From NCBI RefSeq assembly GCF_000829455.1, contig NZ_JXAK01000013.1, positions 55,003-119,002 on the forward strand: a stretch of DNA of 64,000 nt. The letters run 5' to 3'. Shown piece after piece: positions 1 to 8,883 of this stretch (position 1 is the stretch's first letter; every line of letters begins with the position of its first letter). The notes under the pieces are model-generated. The model searched no databases, was not told the origin of the DNA, and saw only the letters and a program-made list of their open reading frames with translations. The position numbers and the translations under genes are program-made. The DNA is from Gordoniibacillus kamchatkensis (GTDB taxonomy: Bacteria > Bacillota > Bacilli > Paenibacillales > NBRC-103111).

Positions 1-762
1 TTCCCGGACCTTTCGCTCGTCCGCGAGCTGACCGTGGAAGCGGGGCGCCCGGACACGATTACGCCGGAGAAGCTGGACGTTATGCGCAAATGGGGCGTCG
101 GCCGCATTTCCATCAACCCGCAAAGCTTCACGCAGCAGACGCTCGATGCGATCGGCCGCCACCACACGGTGAAGGAGACGGTCGAAAAGTTCAAGCTGGC
201 GCGCGAGATGGGCATGAACAACATTAACATGGACCTGATCATCGGTTTGCCGAACGAAGGCTTGGCGGAGCTGGAGCTGTCGCTTGCCGAGACGGAGAAA
301 CTGATGCCGGAGTCGCTCACCGTCCACACGCTATCGTTCAAGCGCGCCTCGAAAATGACGAAAAACCGCGACGCCTACGAGGTGGCGGAACGCGACGAAA
401 TCGCCGAGATGATGGCGCGAGCTACGGCGTGGACGGAGCGGCACGGCTATGTGCCGTACTATTTGTACCGGCAAAAAAACATTCTCGGCAACCTCGAAAA
501 TATCGGCTACGCGTTGGAGGGACGGGAAAGCCTGTACAACATTTTGATGATGGAGGAGCGCCAGACCGTCATCGGTCTCGGCTGCGGCGCCGTCTCCAAA
601 GTGGTGTTTCCCGTCCGCGGCGGGGAGGAGGGGCCGCAGCGCATCGAGCGGTTCCCGAATCCGAAGGAGCCGAGCGTCTACAACGAGGCGTACAAACAGT
701 ACGTGGACAAAAAACTGCGGCTGCTGGACGAAGCTTACGGCGCGGCGCTTAGCGGAGTGTAG
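1..762 (+). CDS. hemZ: Coproporphyrinogen dehydrogenase HemZ, C-terminal part
   Basis: The gene is cut by the left window edge; the reading frame is open from base 1 and ends at TAG 760-762, so about 253 residues are visible. HemZ is a radical-SAM protein of the oxygen-independent coproporphyrinogen III oxidase family, acting in haem synthesis in the cytoplasm. The visible part lacks the CxxxCxxC cluster motif, which lies upstream in this family. It shows the later radical-SAM barrel (VEAGRPDTI, SINPQSF, DLIIGLPNE) and the HemZ-type stretch YYLYRQKNILGNLENIGYA. Family and role are clear; how well the missing N-terminus is preserved cannot be judged. Confidence 0.9.
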   Translation, partial: FPDLSLVRELTVEAGRPDTITPEKLDVMRKWGVGRISINPQSFTQQTLDAIGRHHTVKETVEKFKLAREMGMNNINMDLIIGLPNEGLAELELSLAETEKLMPESLTVHTLSFKRASKMTKNRDAYEVAERDEIAEMMARATAWTERHGYVPYYLYRQKNILGNLENIGYALEGRESLYNILMMEERQTVIGLGCGAVSKVVFPVRGGEEGPQRIERFPNPKEPSVYNEAYKQYVDKKLRLLDEAYGAALSGV

Positions 763-875
763 GACTGGCGCAGCGGCGGCCCGGAGCGGGGGCGGCCGGT
801 GCGGTGATTGCATGGCTGGCAGTAGAAGGAATCGGGCGCTGCATCTCGGACGGTTAGGCGGGCCGTGCCGCCGCG

Positions 876-1041
876 TGCAATTGCGCTGAGGGCAACTGCA
901 GAGCGGCTCTCCCGGCAACGGCCCGCTGCAGTTGCAATTGGCGCACTTACAGCAGCATTTTTATGACACAAGCGCCATAACGCATGTGCAATTGCAAAGT
1001 GCTTCTGCAACTTCGGGTGGGCAATCGGCGTCTGTAATTGC
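876..1041. repeat. Degenerate four-part TGCAATTGC palindrome element (E1)
   Basis: The 389-base gap between hemZ and the FAD oxidoreductase has no convincing gene. It holds variants of an AATTGC/GCAATT word: GCAATTGC starts at 877, 934 (last base changed) and 988, and GTAATTGC at 1034. The first forms an imperfect hairpin with GCAACTGCA at 892-900. The words resemble those of the more regular element at 47587-47773. Spacing here (57/54/46) is less regular, so I read it as a decayed relative. Confidence 0.5.
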
Positions 1042-1151
1042 GGCTGTGGAAAATGCCTCCCGGGATTTTCGCGGAGATGCGCTGTACAGCTGCGCCAAAC
1101 GGCATTTTCCATGCGCATTGGGACCTCATATCATTTATCGGCAGGTGGATC

Positions 1152-3110
1152 ATGGGCTCGGAGTCGACTAGCAGCAATACATCGAAACAGCGGACAGTTA
1201 TTCTCATCGCCATCTTACTTGCAGCGCTTGCAGCCTGTGCGGCCTTGTATTACTGGTACAGCCACAGGCATGCGGTGAGCAAGCCGGGCGTGCCGCAAAA
1301 GCTTGAGCAAGTGCAATCGGTAAAAAACGTCAAAGACAGCTACGACCTGATCGTTGTCGGCACCGACCCGGAAGGAATCGCGGCGGCGGTATCCGGGGCG
1401 CGCAACGGACTCAAAACGCTGCTCGTCGACGGCCGCGACCGGCCGATTCTCGGCGGGCTCATGACGCTCGGCTGGCTGAACAGCATCGATATGGTAACGG
1501 AAAAAAACAGTCTCGGCCAGCATGAGCCGCTGAACAAAGGGCTGTTCTCGGAATGGTTCAAGCATATCGAGGGCGACTCGTTCGACGTCACCACGGCGGC
1601 TAACGCGTTCTACGACATGGTCAAAAAAGAACCGAACATCGATTTGCTGCTGAAGGCGAAAAGCATCGAGCCGGTGGTGGCCCCGGCCTCCGGCGGCAAT
1701 GCGGCTTCGGTCGTGCAAGGTGTGAAGCTGACGAAAGCAGACGGCTCGCAGCAAACAGTCAAAGCCAAAGCCGTCATCGACGCGACGCAGGACGGAGACA
1801 TCGCCGCTGCCGCCGGCGCGCCGTTTACATACGGCCGGGCCGACATGGGCGATCCGAACGCCAAAATGCCGGTGACGCTCGTGTTCAAATTGAACAACGT
1901 GACGCCGGAAGTGTGGGAGCAAATCCGCAAACGGCTGAACGGGGACAACAATCCGGACACGAACGCGACCGAAATGAGCGCGGCCGGCTACGGCGATATG
2001 AAAGATTATCCGTCGACGAACAAGGATCGGGTGGCGATGCGCGGGCTCAACATCGGGCGCCAGAACGACAATTCGGTGCTTATCAATGCGCTGCAAATTT
2101 TTCACGTGGACGGACTTGACCCGAAGCAGCTGCAAGAAGCGATGGAGATCGGCAAGGCGGAAATCCCGCACGTTGTCGATTATATGAAGAGCAAGTATCC
2201 CGAATTCAAAAACGTCGAGCTGGGCGGCTTCGCTCCCGAGCTCTACGTGCGGGAAACGAGACATTTGGAGGCGGAATACAGGCTCAATATTTTGGACGTG
2301 GCCGAAAACCGCGACCAATGGGACCGCATCGCGTTCGGCTCTTATCCGGTCGACATTCAGCGTCTTTCGTACGCCGATTACGGAACGGTCGTGCTCAATC
2401 CGGTCAAATTCGCGGTTCCGTTCCGAAGCCTCGTTCCGCTTAAAGTGGACGGGCTCCTCGTCGTCGGCCGCGCAGCCGGCTACGATTCGCTGCCGCACGG
2501 GTCGGCCCGCGTCATTCCGGTCGGCATGGCCGAAGGCGAAGCAGCCGGGGCGGCTGTGAAAACGGCGCTGGACGCCGGCGTCACTTTGCGGCAGCTGTCT
2601 GCGTCGAAGGAGCTCATCGGCAAGCTGCAGGACGGCCTGAACAAGCAGGGCATGGAGCTGAAGCCGTTCACGATCAAGCCTCAGCCTTATATGGAGCACA
2701 AGGAGTATGCCGGGTTGAAGGCAGTGCTGGAGCTCGGCCTCGTCGGGGGCGGCTATAGCAACGATTTCAAGCTCGACGAAGCGTCCAATCCGAAACGAAT
2801 GGTGAATCTCGTCGGCGGCGCGAGGAAAATGAAGCCGTCGGCGTTCCCCGGGGACGCCGGCGCCGCGATCGCGAACATGGCCGATGCCGACAAAAAGCCG
2901 CTGACGCTCGATCAGGCCGCTTATACCGTCGTGCGGGCGCTCGGCTTGAACGGGACGCCGGAGCAAGCTGTACAGCTGCTGCAGCAGCGCGGCTTGATCA
3001 AGCCGGAAACGATCGCTCTGATCGCAAACAAGCAAAGCTTGACTAACGCCGACACATGGATGCTGATCAAAGACGCGCGGGACGTTATTGCGCGCCAAGC
3101 CGCATCTTAG
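1152..3110 (+). CDS. Membrane-anchored FAD-dependent oxidoreductase
   Basis: Start ATG 1152 was chosen because AGGTGG sits just upstream and the earlier in-frame codons have no ribosome site; this gives 652 residues. Residues about 15-35 are one hydrophobic segment (ILIAILLAALAACAALYYWY) that should anchor the protein with the catalytic part outside the membrane. A dinucleotide-binding start follows (YDLIVVGTDPEGIAAA, then LLVDGRDRPILGG), typical of the FAD_oxidored family; the usual GxGxxG is GTDPEG here. The last 70 residues (LTLDQAAYTVVRALGL and on) resemble a surface-layer-homology or dockerin-like helical module. The substrate is unknown. It stands alone, and repeat element A1 starts seven bases after its stop. 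Confidence 0.75.
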   Translation: MGSESTSSNTSKQRTVILIAILLAALAACAALYYWYSHRHAVSKPGVPQKLEQVQSVKNVKDSYDLIVVGTDPEGIAAAVSGARNGLKTLLVDGRDRPILGGLMTLGWLNSIDMVTEKNSLGQHEPLNKGLFSEWFKHIEGDSFDVTTAANAFYDMVKKEPNIDLLLKAKSIEPVVAPASGGNAASVVQGVKLTKADGSQQTVKAKAVIDATQDGDIAAAAGAPFTYGRADMGDPNAKMPVTLVFKLNNVTPEVWEQIRKRLNGDNNPDTNATEMSAAGYGDMKDYPSTNKDRVAMRGLNIGRQNDNSVLINALQIFHVDGLDPKQLQEAMEIGKAEIPHVVDYMKSKYPEFKNVELGGFAPELYVRETRHLEAEYRLNILDVAENRDQWDRIAFGSYPVDIQRLSYADYGTVVLNPVKFAVPFRSLVPLKVDGLLVVGRAAGYDSLPHGSARVIPVGMAEGEAAGAAVKTALDAGVTLRQLSASKELIGKLQDGLNKQGMELKPFTIKPQPYMEHKEYAGLKAVLELGLVGGGYSNDFKLDEASNPKRMVNLVGGARKMKPSAFPGDAGAAIANMADADKKPLTLDQAAYTVVRALGLNGTPEQAVQLLQQRGLIKPETIALIANKQSLTNADTWMLIKDARDVIARQAAS

Positions 3111-3116
3111 CAGGGG

Positions 3117-3315
3117 ATAACGGAACAGAGTTCCGTTATATGCGGAATTTCCCGCAATTTCCCAAAATTAGCGGAACGGCAATCCGTTATTTGCCCGCTA
3201 ATGGCTGCAAGAAACGTAGACGATCATGTACTTGCGGCAAATAGCGGAACGGCAATCCGTTAATTGGTCGCCAGCATCCTGATTTTCACAAATAGCGGAA
3301 CTGCGTTCCTTTATG
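3117..3315. repeat. Four-palindrome intergenic element A1
   Basis: Four imperfect palindromes of the form AGCGGAAC-N5-GTTCCGTTA lie in about 200 bases: 3117-3139 (nearly perfect), 3169-3191, 3241-3262 and 3293-3313. Their GGAAC cores start at 3122, 3173, 3246 and 3297, giving spacings of 51, 73 and 51. A second copy with exactly the same spacings lies inverted at 48769-48968, and the sequence between palindromes is also similar (for example TTGCCCGCTAATGG against TTGCCCGCAATTTA on the other strand). No coding potential was seen. The rest of the gap, 3316-3498, shows nothing recognisable. Confidence 0.8.
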
Positions 3316-3498
3316 AATTCGCGCGACGGCGCTTTAGCGCAGCTTGTGCATCGGACACACCTGAACAGGGGCTGCCGGACTTGCATACCGCGTCCATAGC
3401 ATGCCAACGATAAACGGCTTGCGCCGTCCTTCAGGCGAGCGCGTTTACCGTAAAGGAGTCAGCCGGGCATAGGCGCAGCTAATACTTTCTGACGTAGT

Positions 3499-3544
3499 AA
3501 AAAAGCCATCCGAACTGCGCTAAAGCGCATTCGGATGGCTTTTA
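3499..3544. terminator. Bidirectional rho-independent terminator
   Basis: An almost perfect hairpin (AAAAGCCATCCGAA with TTCGGATGGCTTTT, inner stem TGCGC/GCGCA) has T-runs on both strands. On the minus strand it lies directly after the acidic protein gene and probably ends that transcript. Confidence 0.85.
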
Positions 3545-3575
3545 TGCAGGTACTGGGGTTTGGAGGGCGGAGGCG

Positions 3576-3959
3576 CTAGTCGGCCGACTCGGCACCGTCG
3601 CTTGCGTTGTCTGCCGCCTCCGCGCCGTCATCTGCGTTGTCTGCCGCCTCCGCGCCGTCATCTGCGTCATCTGCCGCGTCCGCATCGTCTGCGCCTTCAT
3701 CTGTTTCCGCATCCGGCTCCGCTTCGTCTCCGCCATCCCCATCCCCGTCGGCGTCCGCTTCCCTGTCGGCATCGCCTTCTCCGCTGTCGCCGTCCGCCGC
3801 CGCGCTATCTTCCCCGGCTTCGTCCGCTTCGCTGCCTCCCTCTTCGCCGCCGCCCTCTTCGCCGGCCTCGCCGCCTGCGCTGTCGTCTGCCTCGTCCGCT
3901 TCTTCTTCCAGCCAAACGACGAGATCTTCCTGTTCTTGTCCTACCGCTGCTTCGTTCAT
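3576..3959 (-). CDS. Highly acidic low-complexity protein, function unknown
   Basis: 127 residues. The start is supported by AAGGAGG seven bases before ATG, and a terminator follows the gene, so I take it as real despite its composition. Only the first 20 residues (MNEAAVGQEQEDLVVWLEEE) are of normal complexity; the rest is almost entirely Asp, Glu, Ala and Gly. The C-terminal end is built from about three 30-bp tandem units (3596-3685) coding for DDGAEAADNA-type decapeptides. No signal peptide or membrane segment is present. I do not recognise a family; calcium or cation binding, or a spore-related acidic filler, are only guesses. The opposite-strand Ser/Ala/Pro-rich frames are shadows. Confidence 0.55.
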   Translation of the reverse strand: MNEAAVGQEQEDLVVWLEEEADEADDSAGGEAGEEGGGEEGGSEADEAGEDSAAADGDSGEGDADREADADGDGDGGDEAEPDAETDEGADDADAADDADDGAEAADNADDGAEAADNASDGAESAD

Positions 3960-4327
3960 GCAACTTCCTCCTTATCGAATGTGCGAAGGTCATCTTCGCG
4001 TTACCATATATATGATGAAAGGGTTTACATATGCTTCGTGATGAAACTGTAAAAGACCTTCCAATTATGTAACGTAATTGTAACCTTGTTTTCATGTGGC
4101 GTTAATGTTACTCGGCTATAATAACAATCGACCCCCTTTTCAATATAGAATCACGCTGGAAGGCCTGCAGCTCGGAGCTGCGGGCCGATTTTTTTTGCAC
4201 TCGGGCATAGGGGATAGGCAGGCGTGAAATGCTAATCCGGGCGAGGCGCAAAACACTTACTTTTCCCAAGTTCCTATGGTAGAATGAAGCTACGTACGAA
4301 GCATTACGCCCGAGGGAGTGGACTGAC
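3960..4327. other. Gene-free interval with a possible short transcript
   Basis: This interval lies between the divergent acidic protein and the HxlR gene. It contains GTAAC-like words (4069-4110), a TATAAT hexamer at 4117-4122 and a strong plus-strand terminator at 4162-4196, with no open frame between the last two. The remaining bases to 4327 include the HxlR leader; no clear promoter for that gene was found. Confidence 0.4.
4162..4196 (+). terminator. Rho-independent terminator of an orphan transcript
   Basis: The stem GGCCTGCAGCTC pairs with GAGCTGCGGGCC and is followed by eight T residues. No protein-coding gene precedes it on this strand, so it either ends a small RNA starting near 4129 or acts as an attenuator ahead of the HxlR gene. 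Confidence 0.75.
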
Positions 4328-4645
4328 ATGGGAGACCATCAAGATTTGCAGCTGTGCCCGAAATTCGAATCCGCGTTCGAGCTGCTCGGCAAAAGATGGA
4401 CGGGACTCATCATCAGAGTGCTGCTGAGCGGGCCGAAGCGCTTCAAAGACATTTCCGATCTGATTCCGAGCATGAGCGATCGGATGCTGTCGGAACGGTT
4501 CAAAGAGATGGAAGCCGCCGGCATCCTTGTTCGCCACGTATATCCGGAAACGCCGGTGCGGATCGAATACGAGCTGACGGAAAAGGGCAAGGGCCTGGCG
4601 CCGGCGATGGAAGAGCTTCAGAAGTGGGCGGACCGCTACGCCTGA
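4328..4645 (+). CDS. HxlR-family winged-helix transcriptional regulator
   Basis: 105 residues, the usual length for HxlR/YodB-type regulators. GAGGGAGTGG lies before ATG. The N-terminal LCPKFESAFELLGKRWTGLII and the central FKDISDLIPSMSDRMLSERFKEM are the family's conserved helix and recognition helix; EYELTEKGKGL is the wing. The cysteine at residue 10 sits where YodB and CatR have their thiol sensor, so redox or electrophile sensing is possible but not shown. No target gene is adjacent other than the hisS leader, which has its own promoter. Confidence 0.88.
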   Translation: MGDHQDLQLCPKFESAFELLGKRWTGLIIRVLLSGPKRFKDISDLIPSMSDRMLSERFKEMEAAGILVRHVYPETPVRIEYELTEKGKGLAPAMEELQKWADRYA

Positions 4646-4660
4646 CCCGATAAGCCTGAC

Positions 4661-4689
4661 TTGACACGGACTGACAAGTTCATTAGAAT
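4661..4689 (+). promoter_or_regulatory. SigA-type promoter of the hisS-aspS operon
   Basis: TTGACA at 4661-4666, a 17-base spacer and TAGAAT at 4684-4689. Transcription should start near 4696, just before the T-box leader. Confidence 0.85.
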
Positions 4690-4695
4690 AGCTAG

Positions 4696-5030
4696 TAATG
4701 TAAAAGCATTCATTCACTGATCCGTTGAAGGGATGAAGTAGTTCGCCTTCGCTTATGCAGAGAGGGAAGCCGCAGGCTGCAAGCTTCCTTAAGCCGAACC
4801 GAACGAAGGACCTCCCGGAGGACGTGCGGGGAAACGCTAGCGCCATCATGACACAAGGGCGCCGGTGCAGTAGCCGTATCGCGTATGGCGGGCGTTAACC
4901 GCGGCAAGAGCGGAGCGGCAAATCGGCAATGGCAAGATGCTCCGAATGCGGGTGGTACCGCGGGTGATGAACGGTTGTTCCATCTCTCGTCCCTAGCAAT
5001 TACGCTTGGGGCGGGAGATTTTTTCATTTA
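4696..5030 (+). promoter_or_regulatory. T-box riboswitch leader upstream of hisS, specifier GAC (Asp)
   Basis: The conserved T-box sequence GGGTGGTACCGCGGG lies at 4950-4964, followed by a terminator hairpin (TCTCGTCCC pairing with GGGGCGGGAGA, then six T) ending near 5026. Stem I can be folded by eye. Helix GGGA 4730-4733 pairs with TCCC 4813-4816. The loop-E strand AGTA is 4737-4740, and GTTCG 4741-4745 pairs with CGAAC 4800-4804. The specifier strand then reads GAA-G-GAC-C, placing GAC (Asp) at 4809-4811. The alaS leader has the same layout with GCT, which supports the assignment. Uncharged tRNA-Asp would then induce both hisS and aspS. Confidence 0.9.
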
Positions 5031-5046
5031 TCGGAGGTGGTAGAAA

Positions 5047-6300
5047 ATGAGCATGCAAAAGCCGACAGGAACACAGGATTTGCTGCCGGGCGAAGTGGAG
5101 AAATGGCAGTTGATCGAGGAGAAAGCGCGCGACGTGTGCCGCCGTTTTCATTATAAAGAGATCCGCACCCCGATTTTCGAGCATACGGAGCTGTTCGTCC
5201 GCGGCGTCGGCGAGACGACGGACATCGTCGAGAAAGAAATGTACACGTTCCAGGACAAGGGCAACCGCAGTCTTTCGCTGCGCCCCGAAGGCACGGCCGG
5301 CGTCGTGCGCGCCTATGCCGAGAACAAACTGTACGGCGATCCGGACATCAGCAAGCTGTATTACGTCGGACCGATGTTCCGCTACGAGCGGCCGCAAGCC
5401 GGGAGGTACCGGCAGTTCCACCAGTTCGGGGCGGAAGTGTTCGGTTCCACCGATCCGGGGCTTGACGCGGAAGTCATCGCGCTCGGCTACGCGATTTACA
5501 AAGAAATCGGGCTGCGGGACGTGACGGTGGAGATCAATTCCGTCGGCACGCCGGAAATTCGCGCGGTGTACCGTACGAAGCTGCAGGAATATTTGAAGCC
5601 GATGCTCGGCGAGCTGTGCCGCGACTGCCAGTCGCGCTACGAGCGCAACCCGATGCGGGTGCTCGACTGCAAAGTCGACCAGCACCGGTTCGCGGATGCG
5701 CCGTCGGTGATCGACTATTTGGACGATGAAGCTGCGGCGCACTTTACCAAAGTTCAATCCTATTTGACGGCGATGGACATTCCGTTCCGCCTCAATCCCC
5801 GCCTCGTGCGCGGCCTCGATTACTATACGCACACCGCGTTCGAGTTTAAAGCGGCGGGCATCGGAGCGATCGATACGATCGGCGGCGGCGGCCGCTACAA
5901 CGGGCTCGTCGGCGAAGTCGGGGGACCGGACCAGCCTGGCGTCGGGTTCGGCCTCGGCCTTGAGCGCATTTTGCTCGTGCTGGCGGCGCAAGGCGTCGAG
6001 CTGCCGGCAGAGCCGCAGCTGGACGTATACCTTATCGCGCTCGGCGACGCCGCGGAAGCGGAAGCGGTGCGGCTAGCGTATGAGCTGCGCGGCGCCGGGC
6101 TCAAAGTCGACAAAGATTATACGGGACGCAAGATGAAAGCCCAGATGAAATCGGCGGACCGTTTTGCCGCGCGGTATGCGGCGATTCTTGGCGACGACGA
6201 GCTGGCGCAAGGCGTCATTACCGTCAAAACGCTCGCTACCGGCGAACAGACGGCGGTGCCGCTCGGCGAACTGGCGAATTATGTGAAAGCTAACCAATAG
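5047..6300 (+). CDS. hisS: Histidine--tRNA ligase
   Basis: 417 residues, the normal length of class II HisRS. GGAGGTGG stands six bases before ATG. The enzyme charges tRNA-His in the cytoplasm. Visible motifs: [11 protein letters not shown] at the N-terminus, motif 1 near residues 40-60, motif 2 ([19 protein letters not shown]) near 110-130, the HisRS signature [12 protein letters not shown] near 255, and motif 3 [12 protein letters not shown] near 300. The C-terminal 90 residues form the anticodon-binding domain. It is the first gene of hisS-aspS-tcdA and is controlled by the T-box leader. Confidence 0.97.
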   Translation: MSMQKPTGTQDLLPGEVEKWQLIEEKARDVCRRFHYKEIRTPIFEHTELFVRGVGETTDIVEKEMYTFQDKGNRSLSLRPEGTAGVVRAYAENKLYGDPDISKLYYVGPMFRYERPQAGRYRQFHQFGAEVFGSTDPGLDAEVIALGYAIYKEIGLRDVTVEINSVGTPEIRAVYRTKLQEYLKPMLGELCRDCQSRYERNPMRVLDCKVDQHRFADAPSVIDYLDDEAAAHFTKVQSYLTAMDIPFRLNPRLVRGLDYYTHTAFEFKAAGIGAIDTIGGGGRYNGLVGEVGGPDQPGVGFGLGLERILLVLAAQGVELPAEPQLDVYLIALGDAAEAEAVRLAYELRGAGLKVDKDYTGRKMKAQMKSADRFAARYAAILGDDELAQGVITVKTLATGEQTAVPLGELANYVKANQ

Positions 6301-6322
6301 ATGCGAAGGGGATGCTCAAACT

Positions 6323-8101
6323 ATGATGCTTAAAACTCACAATTGCGGCACGCTGACGAAAGCGAACGTCGGCGAAACGGTTACTCTGAACGGCTGGGTG
6401 CAGCGCCGCCGCGACCTCGGCGGGGTGCTGTTCATCGATTTGCGCGACCGCTCCGGCATCGTCCAGATCGTGTTCAACCCGGACTTTTCCGGCGAAGCGC
6501 TGGCAATCGCCGACCGCGCCCGCAGCGAATACGTGCTGGCGGTCAAAGGCGGGGTCGTCCTGCGCGACCCGGATACGGTCAACCCGAATCTGGACACCGG
6601 CGAGATCGAAGTGCGCGTTACCGAGATCGAAATCATGAACGCCGCCAAAACGCCGCCGTTCTTCATCGAAGACGGCGTCGAAGTTGACGAGTCGGTGCGC
6701 CTCAAATACCGCTACCTCGACTTGCGCCGCCCAGAAATGCAGCGCACGCTCATGCTCCGTTCCAAAGCGGCGAAGCTGTTCCGCAACTTCCTTGACGAGA
6801 ACGGCTTTATCGAGGTTGAAACGCCGATCTTGACAAAGAGCTCCCCGGAAGGAGCGCGCGACTACCTCGTCCCGAGCCGGGTGCATCCGGGCGAATTTTT
6901 CGCGCTGCCGCAGTCGCCGCAAATTTATAAGCAGCTGCTCATGGTGTCGGGCCTGGAGCGGTACTACCAGATCGCCCGCTGCTTCCGCGACGAGGATTTG
7001 CGCGCCGACCGCCAGCCGGAGTTCACTCAGGTGGACATCGAGACATCGTTCTTTTCGCGCGATCAGCTGCTCGATCTGATGGAAGAGCTCGTCGTCAAGC
7101 TGATGAAGGAGACGGCCGGCGTCGACATCGAGCGCCCGTTCCAGCGGCTCACTTATGCCGATGCGATGGGCAAATACGGTTCGGATAAGCCGGACCTGCG
7201 CTTCGGCCTCGAGCTGGTCGACGTCAGCGACCTCGTAGCGAACAGCGGCGTGAAGGTGTTCGCGCAAATCGTCGCCGGCGGCGGCGAAGTGAAGGCGATC
7301 AACGCCAAAGGCTGCGCCCATTGGAGCCGCAAGGAGCTTGACGATTTGACTCCGTTTGCGGCGCGCTACGGCGGCAAAGGGCTCGCTTATATCGTCGTGA
7401 AGGACGGCGAGTGGAAAGGGCCGATCGTGAAGTTTTTCAGCGAGGAAGAGATCGCGGCGCTGCGCGACCGCCTCGGCGCCGAGGAAGGCGACGTACTGCT
7501 GTTCTCCGCCGACAAGAAGAAAGTTGTCGCCGACGTTCTCGGCAACTTGCGCCTGAAAATCGGCAAAGAGCTCGGCCTGATCGACGAGTCCGTGTTCAAG
7601 TTCGCTTGGGTCGTCGACTTCCCGCTGCTCGGCTGGGAGGAAGACGACAAGCGCTGGGTGGCGGAGCACCATCCGTTCACCCGTCCGGTGGAAGAGGACA
7701 TTCCTTACTTCGACACCGACCCGGGACGCATCCGCGCTCAGGCGTACGACCTCGTGCTGAACGGCTATGAAGTGGGCGGCGGCTCGATGCGGATTTACAA
7801 GCGCGACGTGCAGGAGAAAATGTTCGCGGCGCTCGGCTTCAGCCAGGAAGAAGCGCACGATAAGTTCGGCTTCCTGCTCGACGCGTTCGAATACGGCACC
7901 CCGCCGCACGGCGGCATCGCCTTCGGCTTCGACCGGCTCGTCATGCTGATCGCCGGCCGCACGAACTTGCGCGAGACGATCGCCTTCCCGAAAACGGCCA
8001 GCGCAACCGACCTGCTCATGGACGCTCCGGGCACGGTCGACGACAAGCAGCTGGAGCAGCTGGCGATCCGCGTCGCGCTCAAGCAGCCGGCGGGCAAGTA
8101 G
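6323..8101 (+). CDS. aspS: Aspartate--tRNA ligase
   Basis: 592 residues, the bacterial-type AspRS length. GAAGGGGAT precedes ATG, 22 bases after hisS. Residues 1-105 are the OB-fold anticodon-binding domain ([19 protein letters not shown]). The class II core follows, with motif 2 [16 protein letters not shown] near 215-230, the GAD insertion about 290-410, and motif 3 [12 protein letters not shown] near 530. From this sequence alone I cannot decide between discriminating and non-discriminating (Asp/Asn) types. The T-box specifier ahead of the operon matches this gene's amino acid. Confidence 0.97.
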   Translation: MMLKTHNCGTLTKANVGETVTLNGWVQRRRDLGGVLFIDLRDRSGIVQIVFNPDFSGEALAIADRARSEYVLAVKGGVVLRDPDTVNPNLDTGEIEVRVTEIEIMNAAKTPPFFIEDGVEVDESVRLKYRYLDLRRPEMQRTLMLRSKAAKLFRNFLDENGFIEVETPILTKSSPEGARDYLVPSRVHPGEFFALPQSPQIYKQLLMVSGLERYYQIARCFRDEDLRADRQPEFTQVDIETSFFSRDQLLDLMEELVVKLMKETAGVDIERPFQRLTYADAMGKYGSDKPDLRFGLELVDVSDLVANSGVKVFAQIVAGGGEVKAINAKGCAHWSRKELDDLTPFAARYGGKGLAYIVVKDGEWKGPIVKFFSEEEIAALRDRLGAEEGDVLLFSADKKKVVADVLGNLRLKIGKELGLIDESVFKFAWVVDFPLLGWEEDDKRWVAEHHPFTRPVEEDIPYFDTDPGRIRAQAYDLVLNGYEVGGGSMRIYKRDVQEKMFAALGFSQEEAHDKFGFLLDAFEYGTPPHGGIAFGFDRLVMLIAGRTNLRETIAFPKTASATDLLMDAPGTVDDKQLEQLAIRVALKQPAGK

Positions 8102-8114
8102 GAGGCTTACGCAT

Positions 8115-8867
8115 ATGACGCTTCATCAGTTTTCCAGAACGGAGCTGGCTATCGGTCCGGAGGGGCTCGACGTCATGAAGCGGAGCACGGTCGCCGTGCT
8201 CGGCATCGGCGGCGTCGGCTCGATCGCAGCCGAGGCGCTGGCGCGAAACGGCGTCGGACGCATCGTGATGATCGACAAGGATGTCGTCGACATCACCAAC
8301 ATCAACCGGCAAATTCATGCGCTCACGACGACTGTCGGGCAGCCTAAGGCTGACCTGATGCGCGACCGGATCAAGCTGATCAACCCGGATTGCGACGCCG
8401 TCTCGCTGCGCATGTTCTACACGGAAGAAACGTACGAGAAGCTGTTCGAATACCCGCTCGACTACGTGCTGGACGCATCGGACACGATCTCGTACAAAAT
8501 TCACCTGATCAAACAGTGTCTGGCGCGCCGGATTCCGCTCATCTCCAGCATGGGCGCCGCCAACAAAATGGATCCGACCCGCTTCAAGGTCGCGGACATT
8601 TCCAAGACGTCGATGGATCCGATGGCCCGCGTCATCCGCCAGAAGCTGCGCAAAGAAGGGATTGCGAAAGGCGTCAAGGTTGTATTCTCGACCGAGGAGC
8701 CGGTAAAGCCGCGCGAAGACGTGACGCAGCGCATCGTGCCCGAGAACGCGCCGGAATTCCGCAAGGCGCAGCAGCCGCCGGCGAGCAACTCGTTCGTGCC
8801 GCCGGTTGTCGGGCTCATTATGGTCAGCGTTGCCGTCCGCGACCTGCTCGCCAAGGCGGGGCTGTAA
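8115..8867 (+). CDS. tcdA: tRNA threonylcarbamoyladenosine dehydratase (TcdA, YrvM)
   Basis: 250 residues with TAGGAGG before ATG, 13 bases after aspS. It belongs to the E1/ThiF superfamily. The N-terminal VLGIGGVGSIAAEALARNGVG is the nucleotide-binding loop, and DITNINRQIHA and DASDTISYK are the family's following motifs. TcdA turns t6A at position 37 of ANN-decoding tRNAs into the cyclic ct6A form using ATP. B. subtilis yrvM holds the same place after aspS. The gene ends the operon, with a terminator 17 bases on. Confidence 0.92.
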   Translation: MTLHQFSRTELAIGPEGLDVMKRSTVAVLGIGGVGSIAAEALARNGVGRIVMIDKDVVDITNINRQIHALTTTVGQPKADLMRDRIKLINPDCDAVSLRMFYTEETYEKLFEYPLDYVLDASDTISYKIHLIKQCLARRIPLISSMGAANKMDPTRFKVADISKTSMDPMARVIRQKLRKEGIAKGVKVVFSTEEPVKPREDVTQRIVPENAPEFRKAQQPPASNSFVPPVVGLIMVSVAVRDLLAKAGL

Positions 8868-8883
8868 AGGAATCTGCAATGTA

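Noticed and set aside
1215..3098. Long minus-strand open frame (627 codons) opposite the FAD oxidoreductase
   Set aside because: Arg/His/Val-rich antisense product with no ribosome site, a normal by-product of high-GC codon use. The same holds for the long antisense frames at 6290-7909, 27118-29349, 31193-32875, 36913-38808 and 45999-47657.
3607..4041. Plus-strand Ser/Ala-rich open frame
   Set aside because: It mirrors the acidic protein's repeats and lacks a ribosome site; the minus-strand frame has AAGGAGG and a terminator.
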